This document shows, in pieces, positions 1 to 7,857 of a stretch of 7,857 nucleotides of DNA. The notes below the pieces were generated by a model, which saw nothing but the letters and a program-made list of their open reading frames with translations, had not been told where the DNA came from and searched no databases. This stretch comes from Gammaproteobacteria bacterium. GTDB lineage: Bacteria; Pseudomonadota; Gammaproteobacteria; Thiohalorhabdales; Thiohalorhabdaceae. The stretch covers positions 1 to 7,857 of the forward strand of contig JAHEOG010000005.1 of NCBI GenBank assembly GCA_018609925.1. Direction: 5' to 3'. Every line of letters starts with the position of its first letter. Positions within the stretch are counted from its first letter, which is position 1. The translations under genes were made by a program, and so were the position numbers.

Positions 1-48
1 CCGCCGCCAGGCGCCGGGCGGGGGTAGCTCGGGCCCGGGCGGGGTCGG

Positions 49-521
49 TCACTGGTAATCGATCCCCACGATCTCGTAGGTGCGGCTCCCTCCCGGGGCC
101 TGGACCTCCACCACCTCCTCCTCACCCCGGCCGATCAGGGCGCGGGCGATCGGGGCGCTGATGCTGATCTTGTTCTCTTTGATGTCGGCCTCGTCGTCGC
201 CGACGATCTGATAGCGCACCTGATTGCCGGTGGACTCGTCCACCAGGGTCACCGTGGCGCCGAAGGCCACCGTATCCATGTCGATCTCGGCGGGGTCGAT
301 CACCCGGGCCCGCGCCAGCTTGTCCTCCAGCTCCCGGATCCGGGACTCGATGAAGGCCTGCTGCTCCTTGGCGGCATCGTATTCCGCGTTCTCCGAGAGG
401 TCGCCATGCTCCCGCGCGGTGGCGATGGCCTCCACCACCTTCGGGCGCTCCTCGTGCTTGAGGCGGCCCAGCTCGTCCTTGAGCCGCTGGGCCCCATCCT
501 TGGTCATGGGAATCTGCTCGC

Positions 522-525
<4 letters not shown>
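49..525 (-). CDS. greA: Transcription elongation factor GreA
   Basis: GreA binds in the secondary channel of RNA polymerase and stimulates cleavage of the 3' end of backtracked RNA, rescuing arrested complexes. The 158-residue product has the family's full length (E. coli also 158). The N-terminal part (about residues 1-75) is the antiparallel coiled coil. Its tip carries GDLSENAEY, with the acidic pair D42 and E45 that in the family (E. coli D41/E44) coordinates the catalytic magnesium. Residues from about 80 to 158 form the FKBP-like C-terminal domain that docks on polymerase, ending in YEIVGIDYQ. The ATG overlaps the carB stop as ATGA, with a GAGG about 10 nt upstream inside carB, so translational coupling is likely. 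greA is reported as the last gene of the car operon in Pseudomonas aeruginosa, and the arrangement here agrees. The identification is secure; GreB is less likely from the sequence and this context. Confidence 0.97.
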
Positions 526-3764
<3,239 letters not shown>

Positions 3765-3781
3765 TGGGGATGTCGCTGGGA

Positions 3782-3796
3782 CCCTTGTGGCAAGGG
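3782..3796 (-). other. Short hairpin in the carA-carB spacer
   Basis: On the coding strand the 42-nt spacer contains CCCTTG-CCA-CAAGGG, a perfect 6-bp stem with a 3-nt loop, extendable by one G-U pair. No T-run follows, so it is not an intrinsic terminator. It holds the only AAGGG in the spacer, about 17 nt before the carB ATG and too far away to be a usual ribosome site. It could affect translation or processing between the two subunits, or be a chance structure. Confidence 0.35.
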
Positions 3797-3806
3797 CTGG
3801 GAGCGC

Positions 3807-4982
3807 TCAGGCCTCGCCGCGCAGGGCCTGGGAGCTGGCTTCCTGGCCCCGGCGCTCGCGGAGGAGCGCGAGGAACCGATCGAACAGGTACTGCGAGTCG
3901 TGCGGACCGGGGCTGGCCTCGGGGTGGTACTGCACCGAGAAGGCCGGCTTGTCCCGGTGCCGGACCCCTTCCAGGCAACCGTCGAACAGGGACCGGTGGG
4001 TCACCTCCAGGGTCTCCGGCAGCGTCTCCGAATCCACCCCGAACCCGTGGTTGTGGGAGGTGATCTCCACCTGCCCGGTGTGCTCATTGCGCACGGGGTG
4101 GTTGGCCCCCCGGTGGCCGAACTTGAGCTTCACCGAGCGCGCCCCCTCGGCGAGGCACAGGAGCTGGTGCCCGAGGCAGATCCCGAAGATGGGGATCCCC
4201 GAGCCGAGCAGCTCCCTGAGGGTGCCGATGGCGTAGTCCACCGGCTCCGGGTCGCCGGGCCCGTTGGACAGGAAGATGCCGTCGGGCTCGGCGGCGAGCA
4301 CGTTCTCGGCGCTGGCCTGGGCGGGCAGGACCGTCACATGGCAGCCCCGATCCACCAGGAGCCGCAGGATGTTGCGCTTGCAGCCGTAATCCAGGGCCAC
4401 CACCCGGTACGGGAGGTCTTCGTCCGGGCGCGCCCCGGTCAGCCCTTCCTCCAGGGACCAGGTGCCCTCGGTGAAGGTGTAATCGGTGTCGGTGGCCACC
4501 TCGCCGGCCAGGTCCATTCCGGTCAGGCCGGGCCAAGCCCGGGCCTCCTCGATCAGGGCCTCGGCGTCCAGGTCCGCACCGGCGGCGATGGCGCCGCGCT
4601 GGGCCCCATGCTCGCGCAGGTGGGCCACCAGGCGCCGCGTATCCACCCCCGCCAGGGCCACCACGTCGTTGGCGCGGAGGTACTCCGTCAAGGGGACCTC
4701 AGAACGCCAGCTGCTGGTCTGGACCGGCAGGTCCCGGACCACCAAGCCGCTGGCGAAGACCCGGCGACTCTCCTCGTCGGCGGCGTTGGTGCCGACGTTG
4801 CCGATGTGGGGATAGGTGAGGGTCACGATCTGGCGGGCGTAGGAGGGATCCCGCAGGATCTCCTGGTAGCCGGTCATGGCGGTGTTGAAGCAGACCTCAC
4901 CGACGCGGTGTCCGGCGGCGCCGATGGCGTAGCCTTCGAACCGCGTCCCGTCCTCCAGGACCAGCAGGGCCTTCTCCGTCAC
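3807..4982 (-). CDS. carA: Carbamoyl-phosphate synthase small subunit CarA (glutaminase)
   Basis: CarA hydrolyses glutamine and passes ammonia through a tunnel to CarB. I choose the GTG at 4982-4980, giving 391 residues that begin (M)TEKALLVLEDGTRF, like E. coli CarA (MIKSALLVLEDGT, 382 residues). The reading frame stays open upstream to another GTG at 5036. With the 4982 start, however, the catalytic residues carry E. coli numbers: nucleophile C269 in FGICLGHQ, H353 and E355 in VQYHPEASPGP. GGGGAAGG lies just upstream. The N-terminal domain (about 1-150) is the CarA-specific interaction domain, with NTAMTGYQEI and the SNGPGDP oxyanion region further on; the class I glutamine amidotransferase domain occupies about 190-375. 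The C-terminus is slightly long (RRGQEASSQALRGEA). A dedicated promoter and a structured 5' leader with a terminator-like hairpin lie upstream, and carB follows after 42 nt. Function is certain; the exact start is well supported but not proven. Confidence 0.96.
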   Translation of the reverse strand: MTEKALLVLEDGTRFEGYAIGAAGHRVGEVCFNTAMTGYQEILRDPSYARQIVTLTYPHIGNVGTNAADEESRRVFASGLVVRDLPVQTSSWRSEVPLTEYLRANDVVALAGVDTRRLVAHLREHGAQRGAIAAGADLDAEALIEEARAWPGLTGMDLAGEVATDTDYTFTEGTWSLEEGLTGARPDEDLPYRVVALDYGCKRNILRLLVDRGCHVTVLPAQASAENVLAAEPDGIFLSNGPGDPEPVDYAIGTLRELLGSGIPIFGICLGHQLLCLAEGARSVKLKFGHRGANHPVRNEHTGQVEITSHNHGFGVDSETLPETLEVTHRSLFDGCLEGVRHRDKPAFSVQYHPEASPGPHDSQYLFDRFLALLRERRGQEASSQALRGEA

Positions 4983-4984
4983 CG

Positions 4985-4992
4985 CCTTCCCC
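4985..4992 (-). promoter_or_regulatory. Ribosome binding site deciding the carA GTG start
   Basis: The coding strand reads GGGGAAGG-CG-GTG. The purine-rich stretch is well placed for the GTG at 4982 and supports that start over the upstream in-frame GTG at 5036. The upstream GTG has no ribosome site, because it directly follows the terminator-like stem and its T-rich run. Confidence 0.6.
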
Positions 4993-5003
4993 AGGATGGC
5001 CGT

Positions 5004-5023
5004 CCCGCTCCGGCCGGAACGGG
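5004..5023 (-). promoter_or_regulatory. Strong hairpin just upstream of the carA ribosome site
   Basis: On the coding strand CCCGTTCC-GGCC-GGAGCGGG forms an 8-bp stem (seven Watson-Crick pairs and one G-U) closed by a 4-nt loop. It ends 11 nt before the GGGGAAGG ribosome site of carA. Its 3' arm GAGCGGGA could also pair with TCCCGC, the 3' arm of the terminator-like hairpin at 5041-5060, so the two structures might compete. The structure is seen in the sequence; a regulatory role is inference. Confidence 0.45.
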
Positions 5024-5030
5024 CTTTCGG

Positions 5031-5060
5031 ACACACAAAAGCGGGAGACCGTGCTCCCGC
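5031..5060 (-). terminator. Intrinsic-terminator-like hairpin in the carA leader
   Basis: The coding strand reads GCGGGAG-CACGGT-CTCCCGC followed by TTTTGTGTGT. The stem is 7 perfect GC-rich base pairs with a 6-nt loop, and AAG upstream can pair with the start of the T-run to lengthen it. This is the form of a Rho-independent terminator on the minus strand, with a modest U-tract (four T, then alternating G/T). It lies 103 nt after the dapB stop and about 70-90 nt after the predicted carA transcription start. It may therefore end dapB transcripts, or act as an attenuator controlling carAB-greA, or both. The opposite strand shows no T-run after the stem. Confidence 0.65.
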
Positions 5061-5094
5061 CTTGGGCTTCGGCGCCGCGACGCGACCGCCGATG

Positions 5095-5114
5095 GCCTGC
5101 CGTGGCTAGCAGGC
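5095..5114 (-). other. First stem-loop of the carA leader
   Basis: The coding strand reads GCCTGC-TAGCCACG-GCAGGC, a perfect 6-bp stem with an 8-nt loop. It lies about 20 nt downstream of the predicted transcription start and 34 nt before the terminator-like hairpin. It could be a pause hairpin or 5'-end stabiliser in an attenuation leader. The pairing is visible, but the role is unproven and short stems arise easily in GC-rich DNA. Confidence 0.35.
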
Positions 5115-5137
5115 GACTGACCTTTGCAGCTCATGAC

Positions 5138-5166
5138 AGGCTAACCAGCCGGCCTGACTCTGTCAA
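5138..5166 (-). promoter_or_regulatory. Sigma-70-type promoter for carA-carB-greA
   Basis: The coding strand has a perfect -35 hexamer TTGACA (5166-5161), an ideal 17-bp spacer and a -10-like TAGCCT (5143-5138; TA and final T match TATAAT). The predicted start of transcription is near 5131, giving a leader of about 150 nt before the carA GTG. The dapB stop codon TGA (5165-5163) lies inside the -35 box. A perfect TTGACA at this spacing is uncommon by chance in such GC-rich DNA. I saw no recognisable ArgR operator. Confidence 0.6.
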
Positions 5167-5972
5167 CGAAGGTCCAGCACGTCCTGCATGTCGTAGAGCC
5201 CCGGAGCCTGGCCCACCACCCAGCGAGCGGCCCGGATACCTCCCGAAGCGAAGGTCATGCGGCTGGTGGCCTTGTGGGCGATCTCGACCCGCTCCCCGGC
5301 GCCGGCGAACAGCACCGTATGCTCGCCCACGATGTCCCCGGCCCGAATGGTCTCGAAGCCGATGGTCTCGCGGTCCCGGACGCCGGTGTGCCCCTGCCGG
5401 CCGTAGACGGCGCTGGCCTCCAGGTCCCGGTCCAGGGCCCCGGCCACCACCTCCCCCATGCGCCGGGCCGTGCCCGAGGGGGCGTCCACCTTGTTGCGAT
5501 GGTGGGCCTCGACGATCTCGACGTCGTAGTCGTCGCCCAGGGCCCGTGCCACCCACTCCAGGAGCTGGAACGTCAGGTTGACCCCGATGCTCATGTTCGG
5601 GGCCAGGACCACCGGGATGCGCCCGGCGGCCGCCTCCAGGACCCCCCGCTGCTCGTCATCGAAGCCGGTGGTCCCGACCACCAGGGCGACGCCCGCCTCA
5701 GCGCACTGACGGGCGTAACCGGGAGTCGCTTCGGGGCGGGTGAAGTCGATAACGGCGTCGGCCCCTTCCAGGAGCGCCTCCAGGTCCGCGGCCACGGTCA
5801 CCCCCAGCGGCCCGGTCCCGGCCAGCTCGCCAGCGTCCCGGCCGATGGCGTCCGAACCGGGCCGGTCCAGCGCCGCCACGAGCTCCGCCCCGTCGGACTC
5901 GGCGGCGGCCCGCAGGAGATGGGAGCCCATGCGCCCGGAGGCCCCGGTAATCACAACCCGCGTCGCGGCCAA
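5163..5972 (-). CDS. dapB: 4-hydroxy-tetrahydrodipicolinate reductase DapB
   Basis: DapB reduces hydroxy-tetrahydrodipicolinate to tetrahydrodipicolinate with NAD(P)H, in the diaminopimelate/lysine pathway that also supplies peptidoglycan precursors. The 269 residues match the family (E. coli 273). The N-terminal Rossmann fold has GASGRMG (G10, G13, G16), with D37-R38 at the end of the second strand, where E. coli has E38-R39 for dinucleotide binding. DFT (76-78), GTTG (100-103) and APNMSIGVN follow. The substrate-binding and catalytic segment EAHHRNKVDAPSGTA carries H157, H158 and K161, equivalent to E. coli H159, H160 and K163. I take the TTG at 5972-5970 as start: the frame has a stop (dnaJ's) 12 nt upstream, no ATG intervenes, and GAGGGG lies 8 nt before it. 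A GTG at codon 7 is possible but would cut into the first beta strand. The gene is 12 nt after dnaJ and probably co-transcribed with it. Confidence 0.96.
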   Translation of the reverse strand: MAATRVVITGASGRMGSHLLRAAAESDGAELVAALDRPGSDAIGRDAGELAGTGPLGVTVAADLEALLEGADAVIDFTRPEATPGYARQCAEAGVALVVGTTGFDDEQRGVLEAAAGRIPVVLAPNMSIGVNLTFQLLEWVARALGDDYDVEIVEAHHRNKVDAPSGTARRMGEVVAGALDRDLEASAVYGRQGHTGVRDRETIGFETIRAGDIVGEHTVLFAGAGERVEIAHKATSRMTFASGGIRAARWVVGQAPGLYDMQDVLDLR

Positions 5973-5980
5973 TTTTCCAT

Positions 5981-5986
5981 CCCCTC
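5981..5986 (-). promoter_or_regulatory. Ribosome binding site supporting the dapB TTG start
   Basis: GAGGGG on the coding strand overlaps the dnaJ TGA stop and stands 8 nt before the TTG at 5972. This spacing suits that codon. An ATG at 5980, directly after the GGGG, is out of frame and too close to this site. Confidence 0.55.
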
Positions 5987-7118
5987 AGGTGGCCAACCGG
6001 TCCAGGAAATCGCGGACCTTCCCCCACCAGGATTTGCTCTGGGGATAGGTGCTCTCGTCCTTGTCGGTCTCGGCGTCCAGCTCCCGCAACAGCTCCTTCT
6101 GGCGCTCCGAGAGGTTCACCGGGGTCTCCACGCGCACGGTGCACAGGAGATCGCCGGGCTTGGCCGAGCGCACCCCCTTGATGCCCTTGCCCCGCAGTCG
6201 GAAGGTCTTGCCCGACTGGGTCCCCGCGGGGATCTTCATCTTCGCCTCCCCCGCCAGCGTGGGCACCGTCACCTGATCACCCAGGGCGGCCTGGGTCACG
6301 CTGATGGGAACCTCGCAGCGCAGGTCGTCGTCGTCGCGCTCGAAGATGGGATGGGGCTTGAGCCGCACCTCCACGAAGAGATCGCCCCGGGCCCCGCCCC
6401 GATCACCGGGCTCGCCCTCGCCGGCGAGCCGGATGCGGTCCCCGGAATCCACCCCGGCGGGGACATTGACCTCCAGGCTCTTCTCCTCGCGCTGCGTACC
6501 GGTACCCCGGCAGTCGGTGCAGGGCTGCTCGATCTTCTCCCCTTCCCCGCCGCAGTCGGGGCAGGGCTGGGTGACCGAGAAGAAGCCCTGCTGCATCCGC
6601 ACCTGGCCCATGCCGTTGCAGGTGTCGCAGCGGCGCTTGGAGGTCCCCGGCGCGGCGCCGGAGCCGCTGCAGGTCCCGCACGCGACCCGGGACGGGATGC
6701 GGATGGTGACGGTGGTGCCCTGGGCAGCCTCCTCCAGGGACAGATCCATGGTATAGCGGAGATCGGCCCCGCGATGGGCGCGCCGCCCCCCTTGGCCACC
6801 GCCGAAGATGTCGCCGAAGATGTCGCTAAAGATGTCACTGAAGCCGCCGAAACCGCCGAAGCCCTCGGCCCCGGCGCCTCCGCCCATGCCCCCGGCCACG
6901 CCGGCATGGCCGAAACGGTCGTAGGCGGCGCGCTGCTCCGAATCGGACAGGACCTCGTAGGCCTCCTTGGCCTCCTTGAAGCGCTCCTCGGCGTCCTCCT
7001 CATCCGGATTCCGGTCCGGATGGTACTTCATGGCCAGACGGCGGTAGGCCTTCTTGATCTCCTCGTCGGAGGCGTCCTGAGCCACCCCCAGGATCTCGTA
7101 GTAGTCGCGCTGCGCCAT
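5985..7118 (-). CDS. dnaJ: Chaperone protein DnaJ (Hsp40, type I)
   Basis: DnaJ binds unfolded proteins, hands them to DnaK and stimulates DnaK ATP hydrolysis, in the cytoplasm. The product is 377 residues (E. coli 376) with the complete type I layout. The J domain covers about 1-70 with the essential HPD at 33-35. A Gly/Phe-rich linker covers about 71-112 and includes three consecutive DIF motifs. The zinc-binding domain has four CxxCxGxG repeats at 147-154 (CGTCSGSG), 164-171 (CDTCNGMG), 186-193 (CPDCGGEG) and 200-207 (CTDCRGTG). C-terminal substrate-binding and dimerisation domains follow, with the typical tail KSWWGKVRDFLDRL. All eight zinc cysteines are present. The start MAQRDYYEILGV matches the family and has AAAGGTG 5-6 nt upstream. 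It follows dnaK after 114 nt with no recognisable promoter between them, so it probably depends on dnaK transcription. dapB follows after 12 nt. Confidence 0.98.
   Translation of the reverse strand: MAQRDYYEILGVAQDASDEEIKKAYRRLAMKYHPDRNPDEEDAEERFKEAKEAYEVLSDSEQRAAYDRFGHAGVAGGMGGGAGAEGFGGFGGFSDIFSDIFGDIFGGGQGGRRAHRGADLRYTMDLSLEEAAQGTTVTIRIPSRVACGTCSGSGAAPGTSKRRCDTCNGMGQVRMQQGFFSVTQPCPDCGGEGEKIEQPCTDCRGTGTQREEKSLEVNVPAGVDSGDRIRLAGEGEPGDRGGARGDLFVEVRLKPHPIFERDDDDLRCEVPISVTQAALGDQVTVPTLAGEAKMKIPAGTQSGKTFRLRGKGIKGVRSAKPGDLLCTVRVETPVNLSERQKELLRELDAETDKDESTYPQSKSWWGKVRDFLDRLAT
6801..6842 (-). repeat. 12-bp tandem repeat in the DnaJ Gly/Phe linker
   Basis: On the plus strand GATGTC recurs at 6807, 6819 and 6831, separated by GCCGAA or near copies, giving about 3.5 units of a 12-bp repeat. 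On the coding strand it encodes F-(S/G)-D-I repeats (FSDIFSDIFGDIF, about residues 93-105). Similar DIF/DVF repeats are known in the same linker of E. coli DnaJ, where this region influences DnaK activation, so the repeat is probably selected at protein level. Confidence 0.7.
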
Positions 7119-7122
7119 GGAG

Positions 7123-7129
7123 CACCTTT
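7123..7129 (-). promoter_or_regulatory. Ribosome binding site of dnaJ
   Basis: The coding strand reads AAAGGTG, with the GG six nt before the dnaJ ATG at 7118. This is an ordinary, well-spaced site. It suggests dnaJ initiates independently rather than by coupling across the 114-nt spacer after dnaK. Confidence 0.6.
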
Positions 7130-7161
7130 CTTCGGTTTGCGCATGATCCGAGGCAATACGC

Positions 7162-7193
7162 CAATCAGGCGCGGTGGCAACCGCGCCTGATTG
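7162..7193 (-). other. Perfect 14-bp hairpin between dnaK and dnaJ
   Basis: The inverted repeat CAATCAGGCGCGGT / ACCGCGCCTGATTG pairs perfectly over 14 bp around a 4-nt loop (GGCA on the plus strand, TGCC on the coding strand). It is the strongest hairpin in the window. No T-run follows on either strand, so it is not a standard intrinsic terminator. In the dnaK-dnaJ message it could block 3' exonucleases and protect dnaK mRNA, mark a processing site, or reduce read-through, any of which would help make more DnaK than DnaJ. It might instead be a chromosomal repeat element with copies elsewhere, which this window alone cannot show. Confidence 0.7.
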
Positions 7194-7208
7194 CTTCCGG
7201 CCAGCTAG

Positions 7209-7224
7209 ACCCGGGCTTCCGGGT
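7209..7224 (-). other. Small hairpin just after the dnaK stop
   Basis: The coding strand reads ACCCGG-AAGC-CCGGGT, a 6-bp stem with a 4-nt loop, beginning 8 nt after the dnaK TAA. It is followed by CTAGCTGG, without a T-run. With the larger hairpin at 7162-7193 it makes a two-hairpin element in the spacer. Confidence 0.4.
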
Positions 7225-7232
7225 GGGCAACC

Positions 7233-7857
7233 TTACTGGTTCTTGTTGGAGTCGTCATCGCCCTCGGTGAACTCGGCGTCGATGACATCCTCGTCGGAGG
7301 ACGCCCCGCCGGATTCGCCCTGGGCCTCGGCACCGCCGGTCTGCTCGGCGCCAGCGGCCTGGTAGGCCTGCTCGGCGAGCTTGTGGGAGGCCTGGGCCAG
7401 CTTCTCCATGGCCTGGTCGATGGCCTCCTTGTCGTCGCCTTCCATGACCTGCTCTAGCTCGGAGATGGCCGACTCGATGCCGTGCTTGTCCTCATCGCTC
7501 ACCTTGTCGCCGTAGTCCTCCAGCGACTTGCGGGTGGAGTGGATGAGGGTGTCGGCCTGGTTGCGGGCCTCCACCAGCTCCCGCTGGCGCTGGTCCTCCT
7601 CGGCGTGCTCCTCGGCGTCCTGGACCATCTCCTGGATCTCCTCCTCGGACAGGCCGGATCCGGCGCGGATCTCGATGGACTGCTCGCGGCCGGTGCCCTT
7701 GTCCTTGGCGGAGACGTTGAGGATGCCGTTGGCGTCGATGTCGAAGGTGACCTCGATCTGCGGCACGCCGCGGGGCGCCGGCGGGATGTCGGTGAGGTCG
7801 AACCGGCCCAGGGACTTGTTGTCCTTGGCCATCTCCCGCTCACCCTGCAACACGTGC
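7233..7857 (-). CDS. dnaK: Chaperone protein DnaK (Hsp70), C-terminal part
   Basis: DnaK is the ATP-dependent Hsp70 chaperone that binds hydrophobic stretches of unfolded proteins and works with DnaJ and GrpE. Only the last 207 residues are in the window, about a third of the usual 640; the gene runs off the right edge, so the ATPase domain is not seen. The visible part begins HVLQGERE and continues through the end of the beta-sandwich substrate-binding domain (SLGRFDLTDIPPAPRG, IEVTFDIDANGILNVSAKD). The helical lid covers about fragment residues 68-168. A low-complexity Gly/Ala/Glu tail follows and ends with the conserved DVIDAEF motif near 190-196. After that motif come 11 mostly acidic or polar residues (TEGDDDSNKNQ). 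Identity is secure from the close match to E. coli DnaK and the adjacent dnaJ. Its promoter, normally heat-shock controlled, lies outside the window. Confidence 0.98.
   Translation of the reverse strand, partial: HVLQGEREMAKDNKSLGRFDLTDIPPAPRGVPQIEVTFDIDANGILNVSAKDKGTGREQSIEIRAGSGLSEEEIQEMVQDAEEHAEEDQRQRELVEARNQADTLIHSTRKSLEDYGDKVSDEDKHGIESAISELEQVMEGDDKEAIDQAMEKLAQASHKLAEQAYQAAGAEQTGGAEAQGESGGASSDEDVIDAEFTEGDDDSNKNQ

Noticed and set aside
14..45. Direct repeat CCGGGCGGGG at 14-23 and 35-44, plus GGGCCCGGGC downstream of greA
   Set aside because: Two short GC-only copies in GC-rich DNA near the window edge are not enough to call a repeat family. No hairpin followed by a T-run is present, so I do not call a terminator for greA.
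4983..5036. In-frame upstream GTG at 5036 as the carA start, adding 18 residues
   Set aside because: It lies in the T-rich run after the terminator-like stem, has no ribosome site, and the extra residues are not part of the family. The GTG at 4982 puts C269, H353 and E355 at the E. coli numbers.
5951..5980. ATG at 5980 opening a 9-codon frame (MENWPRRGL) overlapping the dapB start
   Set aside because: It directly abuts the GGGG of the ribosome site, is out of frame with dapB and ends within it; nothing suggests it is translated.
5274..7190. A 638-codon plus-strand frame antisense to dapB and dnaJ
   Set aside because: It crosses two unrelated, well-conserved genes on the other strand and has the same biased composition, so it is a shadow.

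Overview
The window is a GC-rich segment of a bacterial chromosome. All six protein genes lie on the minus strand in the order dnaK (3' part only), dnaJ, dapB, carA, carB, greA, read from the right edge to the left. This order is characteristic of many Gammaproteobacteria, including pseudomonads, xanthomonads and purple-sulfur or halophilic relatives. The very high GC content and somewhat acidic proteins, such as the Asp/Glu-rich DnaK tail and DnaJ C-terminus, would fit an Ectothiorhodospiraceae-like halophile. That genus-level guess is inference only. Nothing suggests horizontal transfer, a mobile element, CRISPR or prophage.

Right part (about 5985-7857): the chaperone module. DnaK's last 207 residues are followed by a 114-nt spacer holding two hairpins, one of them a perfect 14-bp stem, and then by a complete dnaJ. 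DnaJ delivers substrates to DnaK and stimulates its ATPase. dapB (lysine and diaminopimelate synthesis) begins 12 nt after dnaJ, apparently from a TTG codon with a Shine-Dalgarno sequence that overlaps the dnaJ stop.

Middle (about 4983-5162): a 180-nt spacer, the longest gene-free stretch and the most informative regulatory DNA here. It holds a consensus-like promoter whose -35 box contains the dapB stop codon, a stem-loop, an intrinsic-terminator-like hairpin followed by a T-rich run, and a third strong hairpin just upstream of the carA ribosome site. The layout looks like an attenuated leader for the carbamoyl-phosphate synthetase genes. It could also be a dapB terminator inside the carA 5' UTR.

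Left part (49-4982): carA, carB and greA. CarA releases ammonia from glutamine, and CarB uses it with bicarbonate and two ATP to make carbamoyl phosphate for pyrimidine and arginine synthesis. greA, a transcript-cleavage factor for RNA polymerase, overlaps the end of carB by 4 nt (ATGA) and so is probably co-expressed. No terminator is visible in the 48 nt after greA.

I found no novel enzyme system. These are well-conserved housekeeping genes with intact catalytic residues. The items worth a second look are regulatory: the carA leader, the dnaK-dnaJ hairpin and the carA-carB junction.
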